This document shows positions 25,555-35,700 of a stretch of DNA of 64,000 nucleotides, in pieces. Both the position numbers and the translations under genes were made by a program. The DNA is taken from the NCBI GenBank assembly GCA_020852255.1, contig JADZBD010000002.1, positions 209,307 through 273,306 of the forward strand, written 5' to 3'. Origin of the DNA: Bacteroidia bacterium (GTDB lineage: Bacteria; Bacteroidota; Bacteroidia; JADZBD01). Under the pieces are notes generated by a model. The model saw nothing but the letters and a program-made list of their open reading frames with translations, made no database searches and was not told where the DNA came from. Within the stretch, counting starts at the first letter, position 1. Each line of letters begins with the position of its first letter.

Positions 25555-26475
25555 TTGAAGGTTTGGGATGACATAAGTCAGTTTCCAAAAAAGGGAAACG
25601 CGGTAGTCACGGCCGGCACATTCGACGGTGTGCATACAGGGCACCGGCGAATTCTGTCGCGTCTGAAGGAATGCGCCCGGGAGGCAGCGGGCGAGACGGT
25701 ACTGTTGACATTCCATCCCCACCCACGTACTGTATTGTTTCCGGACGACAACGATCTCCGCCTTCTCTCAACACCCGGAGAGCGCAAAGAACTTCTTGAA
25801 GACATAGGGCTGGATCATCTGATTATTATCCCCTTCACTAAAGCATTCTCCCGTACTTCATCCCTTGAATTTGTACGGAACGTGCTTGTTAAACGTATTG
25901 GGACTAAAAAACTGGTTATCGGGTTCAATCACCATTTCGGCCGGAACAGGGAAGGAACGTTTGAACATCTCCGTGAATTCGGGCCGCTTTACGGATTTCA
26001 GGTAGAAGAAATTCCCGCCTTTGATGTTGAAAACGTAGAAGTAAGCTCCACCAAGATAAGGTTTGCCTTGCTGTCAGGGGATATTGCCACCGCTACTACC
26101 TATCTGGGGTATCCGTATTTCCTCTCCGGCCATGTGGTGCGCGGCGAGCAAGAAGGGCGAAAACTGGGATTCCCCACTGCCAATCTTCACATCAGTGATC
26201 AATTTAAGCTAATCCCGGCCAACGGTGTTTATGAAGTTACGTCTGTACTGGATAAGAAAGCATATCGCGGCATGATGAATATTGGATACCGGCCGACCAT
26301 GGGTGGGAACGAACTCCGGCTGGAGGTGCATCTTCTTGATTTTGATGGTGATCTGTACGGAAAAACATTGAAGATTGCCTTTCTCCGACGACTGAGAGAT
26401 GAGATTAAATTCAGCGGACCAGAGGCTCTAAAGGCACAGTTATTGAAAGATAAAAAAGTAATACTTCAGGGATGA
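25555..26475 (+). CDS. ribF: Bifunctional riboflavin kinase / FAD synthetase
   Basis: Makes FMN and FAD from riboflavin. The N-terminal FMN adenylyltransferase domain (about 15-175) has GTFDGVHTGHRRIL and the FNHHFGRNREG loop; the C-terminal flavokinase domain (about 185-306) has GRKLGFPTANL and NIGYRPTMGG. TTG at 25555 is used because an in-frame stop lies at 25540-25542 with no ATG between, and MKVWDDISQFPKKGNAVVT matches family N-termini. It overlaps the LRR gene by 4 nt. Confidence 0.95.
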   Translation: MKVWDDISQFPKKGNAVVTAGTFDGVHTGHRRILSRLKECAREAAGETVLLTFHPHPRTVLFPDDNDLRLLSTPGERKELLEDIGLDHLIIIPFTKAFSRTSSLEFVRNVLVKRIGTKKLVIGFNHHFGRNREGTFEHLREFGPLYGFQVEEIPAFDVENVEVSSTKIRFALLSGDIATATTYLGYPYFLSGHVVRGEQEGRKLGFPTANLHISDQFKLIPANGVYEVTSVLDKKAYRGMMNIGYRPTMGGNELRLEVHLLDFDGDLYGKTLKIAFLRRLRDEIKFSGPEALKAQLLKDKKVILQG

Positions 26476-27077
26476 GAACCCGTTTGATTCTGTGTATTGC
26501 ACTTTCATTTGCCGCCTGCCGCGGACAAGCACAGCTTCTTGATTCCATTGAACTGGAAACGGCCTACATCTACACTTCCCTGGAAGAAGCGCTAAAAGAA
26601 CCGTACAAGGTTTACCGGCTCCACCTGAATAAAAAGAAGCTGACAGTATTTCCGCCTGAGATCTTTCTCTTCGAAAACCTTCAGGATCTGGATCTCAGCA
26701 AAAACAGGCTGACGGAGCTTCCCGACAGCCTCGGTAAATTAAAAAAACTGCAGATCCTGAATGTATCCGGAAATAACCTGGAGCTTCTCCCAAAAAGTGT
26801 AGGTGAACTCACGAACCTTAAGAAGTTTTATGCAAACAAAAACAAACTAACCGCCTTACCTGCCCATATCGGGAATCTTACAGGTTTGCGTGTCCTGGAT
26901 CTATGGAGTAATGAGATCGGTTATTTCCCTGAGGACATGAAGAACATGAAAAGCCTTCGTAAACTGGATCTTCGAAATATTCTGATCAATGACGAAACCC
27001 AGTCCAAATTGCGTGAATGGCTCCCCAACACAAAAATTTACATGGACCCGGACTGCAAATGCACCGGGGGTGGGTAA
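26472..27077 (+). CDS. Secreted leucine-rich repeat protein
   Basis: A 201-residue protein with an N-terminal signal peptide (about 1-20, ending ACRGQA; a lipoprotein is possible but the lipobox is poor) and about five LRRs of the LxxLxLSxNxLxxLPxxL type (for example LQDLDLSKNRLTELPDSLGK, LQILNVSGNNLELLPKSVG). The tail has a short Cys pair (DCKCTGGG). LRRs bind proteins; the partner is unknown. It overlaps the ribF stop, but joint transcription need not mean joint function. Confidence 0.8.
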   Translation: MRTRLILCIALSFAACRGQAQLLDSIELETAYIYTSLEEALKEPYKVYRLHLNKKKLTVFPPEIFLFENLQDLDLSKNRLTELPDSLGKLKKLQILNVSGNNLELLPKSVGELTNLKKFYANKNKLTALPAHIGNLTGLRVLDLWSNEIGYFPEDMKNMKSLRKLDLRNILINDETQSKLREWLPNTKIYMDPDCKCTGGG

Positions 27078-27088
27078 AAAATACCGCG

Positions 27089-28288
27089 TTATTCAAAATC
27101 CTTGTATAAAAGGTATTTTTTCCGGATCGCTTTGAATGTTACCAGGTCGGAATGCCAGGTCTTCCGGATTTGTTCTTCACTCCAACCTTGCTCAATCTGT
27201 TTCCTTAATTCATCTGTTCCGGCCAGATTCCGGAAATAAGGGTTAAAAAAGGTTTCCTTCTTCGGGCAATTACGATACGTGTGGATAATCCAATATAGAT
27301 ACAGCGCCTTGTTATGACGGATAAACATTTCGCCGTAGAGGCTCACGTCGAACCCAGCGCAGATCTGACCCTTGTAGGGGGGATCCATGCTTGCGCCCTG
27401 TTTGGGTTCCGGCAGGAAGGTATGACCATTGGATGGCATACCCGGATAACCGAATTGCTGAAAAGGTCTGTCTGTGCCTCTTCCCACACTCACGATCGTT
27501 CCCTCAAAGAAGCAAAGGCTGGGATATAGGTATACGGCGGGCATATTGGGCAGGTTGGGAGAAGGAGGTACAGGCAACTGATAGTATAATTTGTGATCGT
27601 ATCCTTCGGCGGTGATCACCTTGAGGTCGCATACCACGCCTGCAGTCAGCCATTTCTCCCCATTGATCATTTGGGCATACTCACCTACTGTCATACCGTG
27701 CACCACCGGCACGGGATGAAGGCCAACGAATGACTTGCAGCTTTCCTGAAGTACAGGTCCATCAATAAAATATCCGTTCGGATTCGGACGGTCCAGTACG
27801 ATGAGTTGCTTTTTCTGCTCCGCACAGGATTCCATAACATAATGAAGGGTGGAGATGTAAGTATAGAACCGCACCCCCACATCCTGAAGATCAAAAAGCA
27901 CCACGTCAATATCCGCGAGGTCTTTCACCTTTGGCTTTTTGTTCTCCTTTCCGTACAGGGATATACAGGGAAGGCCTGTTTTTTTGTCTTTATAATTCTT
28001 TACCTCCGCTCCTGCATCTTCCGTTCCCCGGAATCCGTGCTCAGGGAAAAAAATCTTCTTCACATTCACCTTAAGAAGAAGCAGCGAATCCACTAAATGT
28101 ACCTTGCCGATCCGGGAGGTATGATTGGCTACCACCGCCACCCTCTTACCCTTCAGCATCGGAAGATACACGTCCGTTCGTACAGCTCCGGTTCTGACCT
28201 CCTTATCAGTAACCACCTCTTGGGTGGATACCACCTGGTATTGTGAGAGGGCATAAAAGGGAAACAGGCAAAGGAATAGAAACCTCAT
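27089..28288 (-). CDS. NamZ-family (DUF1343) exo-beta-N-acetylmuramidase
   Basis: A 399-residue exported protein (signal peptide about 1-15, MRFLFLCLFPFYALS). It matches DUF1343, for which NamZ of Bacillus subtilis is the characterised example releasing terminal MurNAc from peptidoglycan fragments. Conserved blocks are VVANHTSR, IFFPEHGFRGTEDAGA, VVLFDLQDVGVRFYTYISTL, LDRPNPNG and GRGTDRPFQQFG. It probably acts in the periplasm in cell-wall recycling. Convergent with the LRR gene, 11 nt apart. Confidence 0.88.
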   Translation of the reverse strand: MRFLFLCLFPFYALSQYQVVSTQEVVTDKEVRTGAVRTDVYLPMLKGKRVAVVANHTSRIGKVHLVDSLLLLKVNVKKIFFPEHGFRGTEDAGAEVKNYKDKKTGLPCISLYGKENKKPKVKDLADIDVVLFDLQDVGVRFYTYISTLHYVMESCAEQKKQLIVLDRPNPNGYFIDGPVLQESCKSFVGLHPVPVVHGMTVGEYAQMINGEKWLTAGVVCDLKVITAEGYDHKLYYQLPVPPSPNLPNMPAVYLYPSLCFFEGTIVSVGRGTDRPFQQFGYPGMPSNGHTFLPEPKQGASMDPPYKGQICAGFDVSLYGEMFIRHNKALYLYWIIHTYRNCPKKETFFNPYFRNLAGTDELRKQIEQGWSEEQIRKTWHSDLVTFKAIRKKYLLYKDFE

Positions 28289-28301
28289 GTCACGAATTTA
28301 G

Positions 28302-28309
28302 TATTTTTG
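28302..28309 (+). promoter_or_regulatory. -7 promoter element TATTTTTG
   Basis: Exact TAnnTTTG, 25 nt before the TTG start of the LolC/E-like gene. Confidence 0.5.
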
Positions 28310-28334
28310 AACTGCACCTGTACTTCCCTGCAAA

Positions 28335-29564
28335 TTGAATACCGAACATTTCATAGCGCGTAGAATCCTGAGCGGCAAGGCCGGAGGGGTACGCTACTCA
28401 AGGCCTATCATCCGGATTGCTATTTTCGGGATTGTTCTTGGTATAGCTGTGGTGATTGTGTCTTTGTGCATAGTCACGGGCTTTCAGAAGGAGATCCGCG
28501 ACAAAGTGTCCGGATTCGGCTCGCATATACAGGTAAGCGCCTATGACAATAATGAATCCTACGAGCCCTCCCCCATCTCTCTCCATCAGGAATTTGTCTC
28601 CGAAATTAATTCCACCCCCGGCATCCGTCATATCCAGGCCTATGCTACCAAAGCGGGCATACTCAAAGCCAACATGGAAAGTGAAGGTGTTGTGCTCAAA
28701 GGCGTCGACATGCAATTTGATCCCTCCTTTTTCGCTTCGTGTCTGGAGGAAGGGGAAATACCTGTTTTCGGAGGTAAAGGTACAGCCAGGCAGATGGTCA
28801 TCTCACGCCTGGTGGCTGACCGGATGAAGCTGAGTACGGGTGATACAATACCTTTTTTCTTTGTTCAGGATCAAAAGCAGCGTGTAAAAAAACTGGTGGT
28901 GGCGGGCATCTATAATACGGGAATGAGCGGGCAGTTCGATGACGTGCTGGCACTTTCGGACCTTCGGCTTGTGCAGGAACTGAACGGGTGGGACAGCACC
29001 ATGGTGGGAGGCTTTGAGATTGCGGTGGAACATTTTGAAGAACTTGATGCAATCACAGAATGGGTAAACAGCGCAATACCGTATGATCTGCGCGCCTATT
29101 CCATACGGCAGGTGCACCAAACAATTTTCTCCTGGCTTGACGCCCAGGACATCAATGCTGTATTGCTTATCGCTCTTATTGTGATTGTATGCTGCATCAA
29201 CATGATCTCAGCAATCCTAATATTGATCCTGGAACGCACAGGAATGATTGGCATTCTGAAGGCGTTGGGTGCTACCAATACCGGAATCAGGAAGATATTT
29301 TTGTACAATGCCTTTTACCTAACCGGCGTAGGGTTTCTGCTCGGAAATCTGTTAGGAGTTGGTTTCTGCGCTTTGCAGCAACACTATAAATTCTTGTCTT
29401 TGGATCCGGAATCCTACTTTCTATCCAGTGTTCCCATTCACCTCGACTGGATTATGATCGCCCTGCTCAATGGCGGAGCAATGGCGTTTTGTATGATCAT
29501 GATGCTTCTTCCCTCCTACCTTGTAACACGCATCACCCCGATTCGCTCCATTCGCTTCCGGTAA
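28335..29564 (+). CDS. LolC/E-like FtsX-family ABC transporter permease
   Basis: A 409-residue membrane protein with an N-terminal helix (about 23-48), a large periplasmic domain (about 50-265) and three C-terminal helices (about 272-297, 320-345, 375-400), the MacB/FtsX layout of lipoprotein-releasing permeases LolC/LolE. The ILILERTGMIGILKALGATN block is the family coupling segment. The start is TTG at 28335 (MNTEHFIARRIL), since no in-frame ATG gives a complete first helix. No cognate LolD ATPase is adjacent, as is often the case in Bacteroidota. Confidence 0.85.
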   Translation: MNTEHFIARRILSGKAGGVRYSRPIIRIAIFGIVLGIAVVIVSLCIVTGFQKEIRDKVSGFGSHIQVSAYDNNESYEPSPISLHQEFVSEINSTPGIRHIQAYATKAGILKANMESEGVVLKGVDMQFDPSFFASCLEEGEIPVFGGKGTARQMVISRLVADRMKLSTGDTIPFFFVQDQKQRVKKLVVAGIYNTGMSGQFDDVLALSDLRLVQELNGWDSTMVGGFEIAVEHFEELDAITEWVNSAIPYDLRAYSIRQVHQTIFSWLDAQDINAVLLIALIVIVCCINMISAILILILERTGMIGILKALGATNTGIRKIFLYNAFYLTGVGFLLGNLLGVGFCALQQHYKFLSLDPESYFLSSVPIHLDWIMIALLNGGAMAFCMIMMLLPSYLVTRITPIRSIRFR

Positions 29565-29568
29565 TTAA

Positions 29569-30264
29569 TTACTCCGTCTTTTTTCCTATAAGGTAATCCA
29601 GCGCTACAGAATAATTCAATCCCCAGATATAATCCCAGTACGGATTGGTTACATTGAATTCACGCTGATGCATAAAGAAGGCACCGAATTCGTGCATATT
29701 ATTCAATTTATAGCCGAGGCCTGCACTGAAGCGAACATTTTCATTGATCCGGTTACGAATATTTGTAAAAAGCTCTGCACTGATATACGGTACCAGCTTC
29801 TTCTCTGTATCAAACCGCACCGTGATCTTATTTCTCCATGTAAGGTCGGGTACAACCCCATCCTCCGAAACAAAGACATCTGTATACTGGCTTTGGTACC
29901 GCGACCGTATTGAGAGGTCAAAGGGACCGGCCTTTTTCCTCAGCGCCAGATCAAAGTACCAGCGGTGCCGCTTACTATACGTATCATCCACCCGCCTTTT
30001 ATGAACGAACCGGTAATGAAAGGAAGGTCTCACTAATCCCTTGAGCAACTTATAAGAAACCCCCATATCCGTGAAGTGCGTACCCAGTTCTGAAATATTC
30101 TCATTGAACCGCAGTTCCTCCGTGAGCTCGGCCGAAAGTTCCAGAGAGAAATTATACTCTGCCGTACCCGCCACCCAAAGACCGGCATCCTTTACCTGTG
30201 CGGGGTTTACAAATGGGGTCAGGAAACCCGCCGCCAACAGAACTTTATTCAGATGCTTTCTCAT
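29569..30264 (-). CDS. DUF2490 outer-membrane beta-barrel protein
   Basis: A 231-residue exported protein: signal peptide (about 1-22) then alternating amphipathic strands (FHYRFVHKRRVDD, HRWYFDLALRKK, LSIRSRYQSQYTD, WRNKITVRFDTEKK, NPYWDYIWGLNYSVALDYLIG). This matches DUF2490, predicted barrel proteins of the outer membrane. ATG at 30264 is preferred over 30273. It lies 24 nt after the DUF4956 stop, so it is the last gene of the CotH/VTC locus and may be its outer-membrane part. Confidence 0.75.
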   Translation of the reverse strand: MRKHLNKVLLAAGFLTPFVNPAQVKDAGLWVAGTAEYNFSLELSAELTEELRFNENISELGTHFTDMGVSYKLLKGLVRPSFHYRFVHKRRVDDTYSKRHRWYFDLALRKKAGPFDLSIRSRYQSQYTDVFVSEDGVVPDLTWRNKITVRFDTEKKLVPYISAELFTNIRNRINENVRFSAGLGYKLNNMHEFGAFFMHQREFNVTNPYWDYIWGLNYSVALDYLIGKKTE

Positions 30265-30288
30265 TTTATACATTTCTTTGGCCGTTAC

Positions 30289-31023
30289 TTACTGATAAAA
30301 ATAAACCTTAATCTGAGCCGTATCCCGGAGGTAATCCAACTTCAGGATGGCGATTCTGTGAATGTTCAGTCCTGTGCGCTTCTTAAGGTCTTCAATCAGC
30401 GCCTCACGTGTCTGGGTATTCACCATTTCGATGTTTTCATAATTGATCAGCTGCGTAGATTCCCTCTTAAAGAAAATAGAAGATTCAAGCAGATAGATCG
30501 CAGTAATGATCATCAGATTGATCAACAAAAGTTCAACCGCCGTACCCTTCGCCACGGCGCAGATCAGTCCGATCGCAATCACCACAAAAAGATAAGTCAT
30601 CTCTTTTGCAGTAATTCCTTCCGTGCGGTATCTGAGCATGCTGAAGATTGCAAAGAGACCAAAGGCCGCTCCGAGGGACATATCGACTTTGTTCAGCAGG
30701 AATGTGATCAGAAAAATAACAAGATTGAAAATAAAAAACGTAAACAGAAACTCCGTGTTCCGGTAATTGCGGTAGTAGATAAAACGGACCAGCAGAAAAA
30801 GACACAGTACGTTGATCGCCAGCCTGGAGAAAAACTTTTCATTCAGCTTATCGATGGTAAAATCAAAAAAATCAGCATCCGTTCCCTTTTTCTTCTTTTT
30901 GTCTTCCGTTCCGGGATCGGTTTCAGTGTTCATGTCCGCTTCCTGTGCCACAGCGGAAACAACAGGTCCTGCAAGCATCAGGATCAGTAAGGCTGATTTC
31001 AATATTCTACATACTTTTTCCAT
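30289..31023 (-). CDS. DUF4956 membrane protein (VTC partner family)
   Basis: A 244-residue protein with a signal-like N-terminal helix (about 9-26), a charged lysine-rich linker (KKKKKGTDAD), then about four transmembrane helices between 68 and 180 and a cytoplasmic C-terminal domain ending IKVYFYQ. The block GAAFGLFAIFSMLRYRTEGI is the DUF4956 signature. These proteins are typically encoded next to bacterial VTC-domain proteins, as here (17-nt overlap). They may form a membrane channel or anchor for the polymerase; this is inference. Confidence 0.85.
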   Translation of the reverse strand: MEKVCRILKSALLILMLAGPVVSAVAQEADMNTETDPGTEDKKKKKGTDADFFDFTIDKLNEKFFSRLAINVLCLFLLVRFIYYRNYRNTEFLFTFFIFNLVIFLITFLLNKVDMSLGAAFGLFAIFSMLRYRTEGITAKEMTYLFVVIAIGLICAVAKGTAVELLLINLMIITAIYLLESSIFFKRESTQLINYENIEMVNTQTREALIEDLKKRTGLNIHRIAILKLDYLRDTAQIKVYFYQ

Positions 31024-31768
31024 AAATGACCTTATTGATCCGGCGAAGCCGGGGTTTAAAGTTATTGATTTTTACATTGCTCTGAGTATGAATCACTCCC
31101 AGGCAGTATTTGCTGATAGACCCCTCCCGAAGCCGGCGGTCATGCATCAGCCGGATAAAAGGAGAGGGTGTTGAACGGCTTTGCTTTACTTCGGCGATCA
31201 CCATGTCTGAAAATGACTTTTCCCTTCCCCCGAATCTTACATTCAGATCCACATCCAGCGTGAGCCGCTCCGGTGAATTGTTGTTGACCATCGTAATACG
31301 GGTATAATAGATCCATGCACTCGGACAGAGGGCAGCTGCTTTCAATGGCGAAGCTTCGGCCAGGAAATCAGCACTTCGCCCGCTGATTACTTCCTCGATC
31401 GTCGGACATTTGATCCTCTCCTTAACGGTACGTCCCTTATTGGATTTGAACTTGACTTCAAAAAAACAGAGGTTACTATCTAAGTACTTCCGGCTTCTCA
31501 CCTTATACCGGTTCAGCTTCCCGGCCTGATGGGCATGATACAGGCTGAAACCCTCGGTGTCGTAATATAGCGTTTCGTACCGACCGCCCCGTAACCCGCC
31601 AATCTCCAGTACGCGGTAATGCTTCCGCAGCTGATCCAGGTATTCCGGGAGCATGCTGTTCCTGAAGATAAATTTAGTATCCATGCGATCCATCAGCTTG
31701 ACCGCATCCATCTGCTCCAGCGTTATGGCATCAAAGCCAGAAAGTATGTTATTCAACTCCGCTCTCAC
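31007..31768 (-). CDS. VTC-domain (polyphosphate polymerase-like) protein
   Basis: A 253-residue cytoplasmic protein matching the VTC catalytic domain of yeast Vtc4, which makes polyphosphate from ATP inside a beta-tunnel. The tunnel residues are present: MDRMDTKFIF (about 28-37), YETLYYDT, RYKVRSRKY, FFEVKFKSNKGR, RLTLDVDLNVRF and VIAEVKQS. It overlaps the DUF4956 gene by 17 nt and the upstream repeat gene by 4 nt. The family prediction is firm; whether it makes polyphosphate or modifies another acceptor is unknown. Confidence 0.88.
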   Translation of the reverse strand: MRAELNNILSGFDAITLEQMDAVKLMDRMDTKFIFRNSMLPEYLDQLRKHYRVLEIGGLRGGRYETLYYDTEGFSLYHAHQAGKLNRYKVRSRKYLDSNLCFFEVKFKSNKGRTVKERIKCPTIEEVISGRSADFLAEASPLKAAALCPSAWIYYTRITMVNNNSPERLTLDVDLNVRFGGREKSFSDMVIAEVKQSRSTPSPFIRLMHDRRLREGSISKYCLGVIHTQSNVKINNFKPRLRRINKVIYGKSM

Positions 31769-32334
31769 TTGCCGTAGATGTACTTTTTAACAGATTCCAG
31801 TACGTTATCCGCATTGTATGTTTTACGCTCTACCCTTAAGCCGTTTTTGTCGTAGGTAAATACATGTTTCTTCTGAAGCTTACCTGCTCCGTCGTAATGG
31901 TTTTCAGCTGTTTTCTCGCCCCTGCTGTTATAGGTAAAAACAATCTTTTTCAGTACAGCTCCTTTGCCGTCATACTCCACTTCCTCTGTCTTTTCACCTC
32001 CGGAATTATATTTCCACGTTACTTTTCGGTCAATCTTCTTTTCCGGAATGTATTCATATTCTTCTGTCATATTACCGGATCCGTCAAATTTTGCAGTTCT
32101 CTTCTTTTTCACAGAGCCATCGCGGTTATACTGTACCTCCTCTATCACATTTCCCGATTTGTCAAAAGAGGTTGTGGATTCCTTCCAGGTAACATCCTTC
32201 CCGTTCTCAGTGCTCACCATGTATTCGGTGGTGATCCTGATACCGTTGGATTTTACCTGTTTCTTCGTTTGTGCCGGAACCGAGAGCCAGATAATTACCG
32301 GAACAATGCTCAGTAAATATTTCATACGCATCAT
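31765..32334 (-). CDS. Secreted protein with YD/RHS-like tandem repeats
   Basis: A 189-residue exported protein: signal peptide (about 1-22, ending SVPAQ) followed by about seven short beta repeats of the form (K/E)xxYDxxGxxxxKxxFTYNxxGEKTEExxY. Such repeats are common in Bacteroidota surface proteins and may bind glycans or charged polymers. The mature protein is rich in Lys and Glu. It is sandwiched between the VTC gene and a lipoprotein gene with overlaps on both sides, so it belongs to the locus. ATG at 32325 is an alternative start. Confidence 0.7.
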   Translation of the reverse strand: MMRMKYLLSIVPVIIWLSVPAQTKKQVKSNGIRITTEYMVSTENGKDVTWKESTTSFDKSGNVIEEVQYNRDGSVKKKRTAKFDGSGNMTEEYEYIPEKKIDRKVTWKYNSGGEKTEEVEYDGKGAVLKKIVFTYNSRGEKTAENHYDGAGKLQKKHVFTYDKNGLRVERKTYNADNVLESVKKYIYGK

Positions 32335-32738
32335 TTGAAAATATTAAAGGTGCCTGCGTCCACTTGCTGCTTCTTGCCGCTGATCTCAATCTCCTTCAGA
32401 ATAGTTACGTTATTGGGATTGGATGCGGGTGGTACCGAATCCTCCGAATAAATAAATACTTTGTACTTACCCGGCCGCAGGTATTTAAATTCAAACACCC
32501 CGTCGTAACTGCTCCGGATCCGCTCCGAAAACGAAATATCATCGCCATAGATCAGGTACACCTCTTCGTCGTATCCGTCGTACTGCGCCTGCACCTGAAA
32601 CGTGGCATTGATATCCTTAACCCAAACATGTCCTTTTATAGAAGAATTCCCTCCTTCCCCCGGGCCCTTGCTGCAAGAGCTGAGAAAAAAAACGCTGCAG
32701 AAAATAAGGAATGTAAGCGATGGGCAAATACTCTTCAT
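32331..32738 (-). CDS. Small lipoprotein with beta-sandwich (carboxypeptidase-regulatory-like) domain
   Basis: A 135-residue protein with a clear lipobox (FFLSSC, Cys at about 22) and a single Ig-like domain: SIKGHVWVKDINATFQVQAQY, then YDGVFEFKYLRPGKYKVFIYSED, typical of carboxypeptidase-regulatory/SpaA-like folds. It is expected to be anchored in the inner or outer membrane. It lies 3 nt after the CotH gene stop and overlaps the repeat-protein gene by 4 nt. Confidence 0.75.
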   Translation of the reverse strand: MKSICPSLTFLIFCSVFFLSSCSKGPGEGGNSSIKGHVWVKDINATFQVQAQYDGYDEEVYLIYGDDISFSERIRSSYDGVFEFKYLRPGKYKVFIYSEDSVPPASNPNNVTILKEIEISGKKQQVDAGTFNIFK

Positions 32739-32741
32739 AGT

Positions 32742-35700
32742 TTAGTTTTTATCAGTGTAAATAATCCGTATTGTTTCGGTATGTTCTCCGTTGGTCATCC
32801 GGATGAAATAAAGTCCTGCGCTCAATCCCCACTGCGAAGGAAAGAAACTGAGGCGGTATTCTCCTGCCGGTGTAATGTGATCATTACTCAGTATATCTCC
32901 TGCTCTTCGACCCAGGATATCATATACCACCACTTCCACCTGAGCATCCTCCGGAACCGTTATAAGCACATTAAATTCATGATCGGAAGGATTAGGATAA
33001 ACCTGCATGTCCACGTTGATTGGCAGATAATGCGCCGTAAAAGATTCATTGGAAGGGACGTTGAGCCGGATCGCATTTGTGTAAACCGGAGAGGAAAGCT
33101 GTACATCGGAAGTCCAGTGCGAAAATTTATACCCCGGGAATGCCGCTGCCGTCATACTTACAGGAACTCCGTTGAAATAAATACCCGCCCAGGGAAAAGA
33201 ATCAGGATAAATTGTGTTCATCAGAATGTTTCCTGCGCCGGCCGGATCAACATCCAGTGTCACACGCACCTGATTCGGCAGGTTCCATTCCTGCTGTACC
33301 CAGTACCGTGCATATTGAGGCCGGTCATTAATGAAATCCATCAGCAGTGAAAACTCAAATGCCCAGTCGGATGAATCAAGGCAGGGACCCATGCCGAAGG
33401 GATTGGAATTCGGAATTCCCCACAGGGAAAAGTGCCGGGGCATTTCCGGAGCCATATTATCGTAGATCTTCTGCGCAAGGCTGCCCAGATTTAGCGGATG
33501 AAAAGTGGTATTCATAAGATCCGCATACCGGTTAACAAAATAGTTTCTGTATTCCGTATTACGCAATAGAGATTCCATTATGGTAGAATGCGGGTTCGGA
33601 TAATACATTGAATTGGTATCAGAATTCGTGACATACGGCAGAAGATTGTCCGTTACCAGACTGAACAATCCCAGGCCTCCGTCCGTATCCCAAAGTATAT
33701 ATCTCCAGGGCGACGGAGGGTTTGTTTTCCGCCAAAATTTGATGTTGTTTCCCAACCAGTCCGGATTGGAATAATAGATCTCCGCGGTGAAATAATCCGT
33801 TATATTTTGAATATCCAGAAGGTGCCGTGCCGAATCGTAATTTGATGAAAGTGTCAGATCGTTCAGCCGAAACCACTCCACCATTGAAAGGAATTGCTTG
33901 TTATCACCGGTCATTATATCTCCGTGAAACCGCAACAGGTCCATCTCATCCTTATCCACACCGTGATTTTCCTCTATATAATATTCATCCTGTCTTTCGC
34001 GAATTTCAAACACCCCGAAATAATCACCGTTCAGAAATACCACGCAGCTGGTATGATCCATGATGTCGTTATACGTATTACGAACCGCCCGCTGCATCAA
34101 CCCATCACGCATGTGTGTGGTATTCCAGTCGATCCCCGCATTACGCAAATTGAAGGCCTTAAGTTCCTTCAGTTGCTTTTCCGGGAACAGATTAAAGGGA
34201 ATACGGGTCTGGCCGTAATCATCGTTTGCGACAACGCGGAAGGAACGTTGAGGAAAACCCTTCGACCAATTGCCGTGTATCTTCAGCACATTATCCAGCT
34301 CAAAGCCATGATTCCCGGTTTTGTCAAAATACTCCGCATGTCCGGGCTTCTCCCATCCTTGCCAGAAATTAGCTCCGTAAAAGGGAAAAGTGGTATCGGC
34401 ATTCGGTCCCATAACATAGATTCCGGTGTTCCAATCCCAGATATCCTGGGGATTGGCAGAGAGTGAAACCACCGGAAGCGTAATATTCTCGTTTATGAAA
34501 TAAGTATTTGTTATGGTTTTTCCCGGCAGGATCTGGGAATTCGAAGAAAACAAACGTGCCCTGATAACCCGTGTGGAGTCTACGGAGAGCGGAACGCTGA
34601 ATATCGGAGAAGATGCTTTGGGAATGCTGCCGTCGGTTGTATAACGAATCACACCGTTGGTGCCACCGGTAGCAAAAACCGATTGACTCCCCTGGTAAAA
34701 GCCGGGTGCCAGTGTAAACTCCGGAACTCCCGCATAACCTGTATACCATGCCGAAGTGGCATTCGTGTCACCCGGTGTTGGTATGGCAAACAGAACCCAG
34801 TCAGGAGAAGCATCGGTTTTCCTTCCCCTGGAATTGTCCGGGTGCATTTCCTCCACCAGCTTCATATCTGAAATATTTCCATTCGCATCGTACAGTGTTA
34901 AGGTGAATCCGGTACTGGGAAGGGAGAAACTGGTGTGCAGGTTAGAGCTGGCAGGAATGGGAAAGTATTCTATCGTTGTATCCGACTTGCCTGTTAAAAA
35001 GTTGACGATGGCTGTGAGATCAGAAGAAAAGAAGTCCGTGTTGTGCACTTGAACTCCGAACACATTAAGTCCCGGTCTAATGGCAGTTCGCATCAATTCC
35101 TTGGAGAGAATAAACCCCGCCGAATACTGCCCCGTTTGATATAAAGTGGCCTCGTGCTCCTCATAGGCCAGATCCGTATGATACGGCGGCACACCCTGAA
35201 TGCCCACATTATACCGTCCGAGTTCAACACCGTTAAGATAGGTGACGAAACCGTCGTCAAAATCCATCAAACAGAGTCCGGCGGAAATCTTGGATGTATC
35301 CGATATGTTGAATGTCATCCGCATATAAAGCGAAAAAGTATTGCCGATCACGGTGGTATCATCGCCGTCTCCGTAACCAATCCCGCCCGCTCCTGTAAGC
35401 CAGGAAGCATCATTAAAAGACGGCTTCCTCCAGTTCGTATCCGGCTCGGAAGTTCCCACCCAGTATTTCCAGGGAAAGTTGTAGTACACGGGAACTTCCC
35501 AATGATTAAGAACAGTTCGCCGGTTCTTTTCAGAGGCAAAGATCAGCATGTGCTGGTAGGGTTTGATTATGATGGATGGAAAAACCCAGGTTGAGTTTTT
35601 TCCGTCATATAACGTAAGCGAATAATTCCCCAGATCCACCGGTTGACTGCTGCTATTATATAGTTCTATCCAATCTTCAAAATCTCCGTCCTCATCTGCC

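Noticed and set aside
30253-30990. Plus-strand open frame of 245 codons opposite DUF4956, and similar ones at 32364-33350 and 53465-54079
   Set aside because: Each is antisense to a gene with recognised motifs and has no domain of its own.
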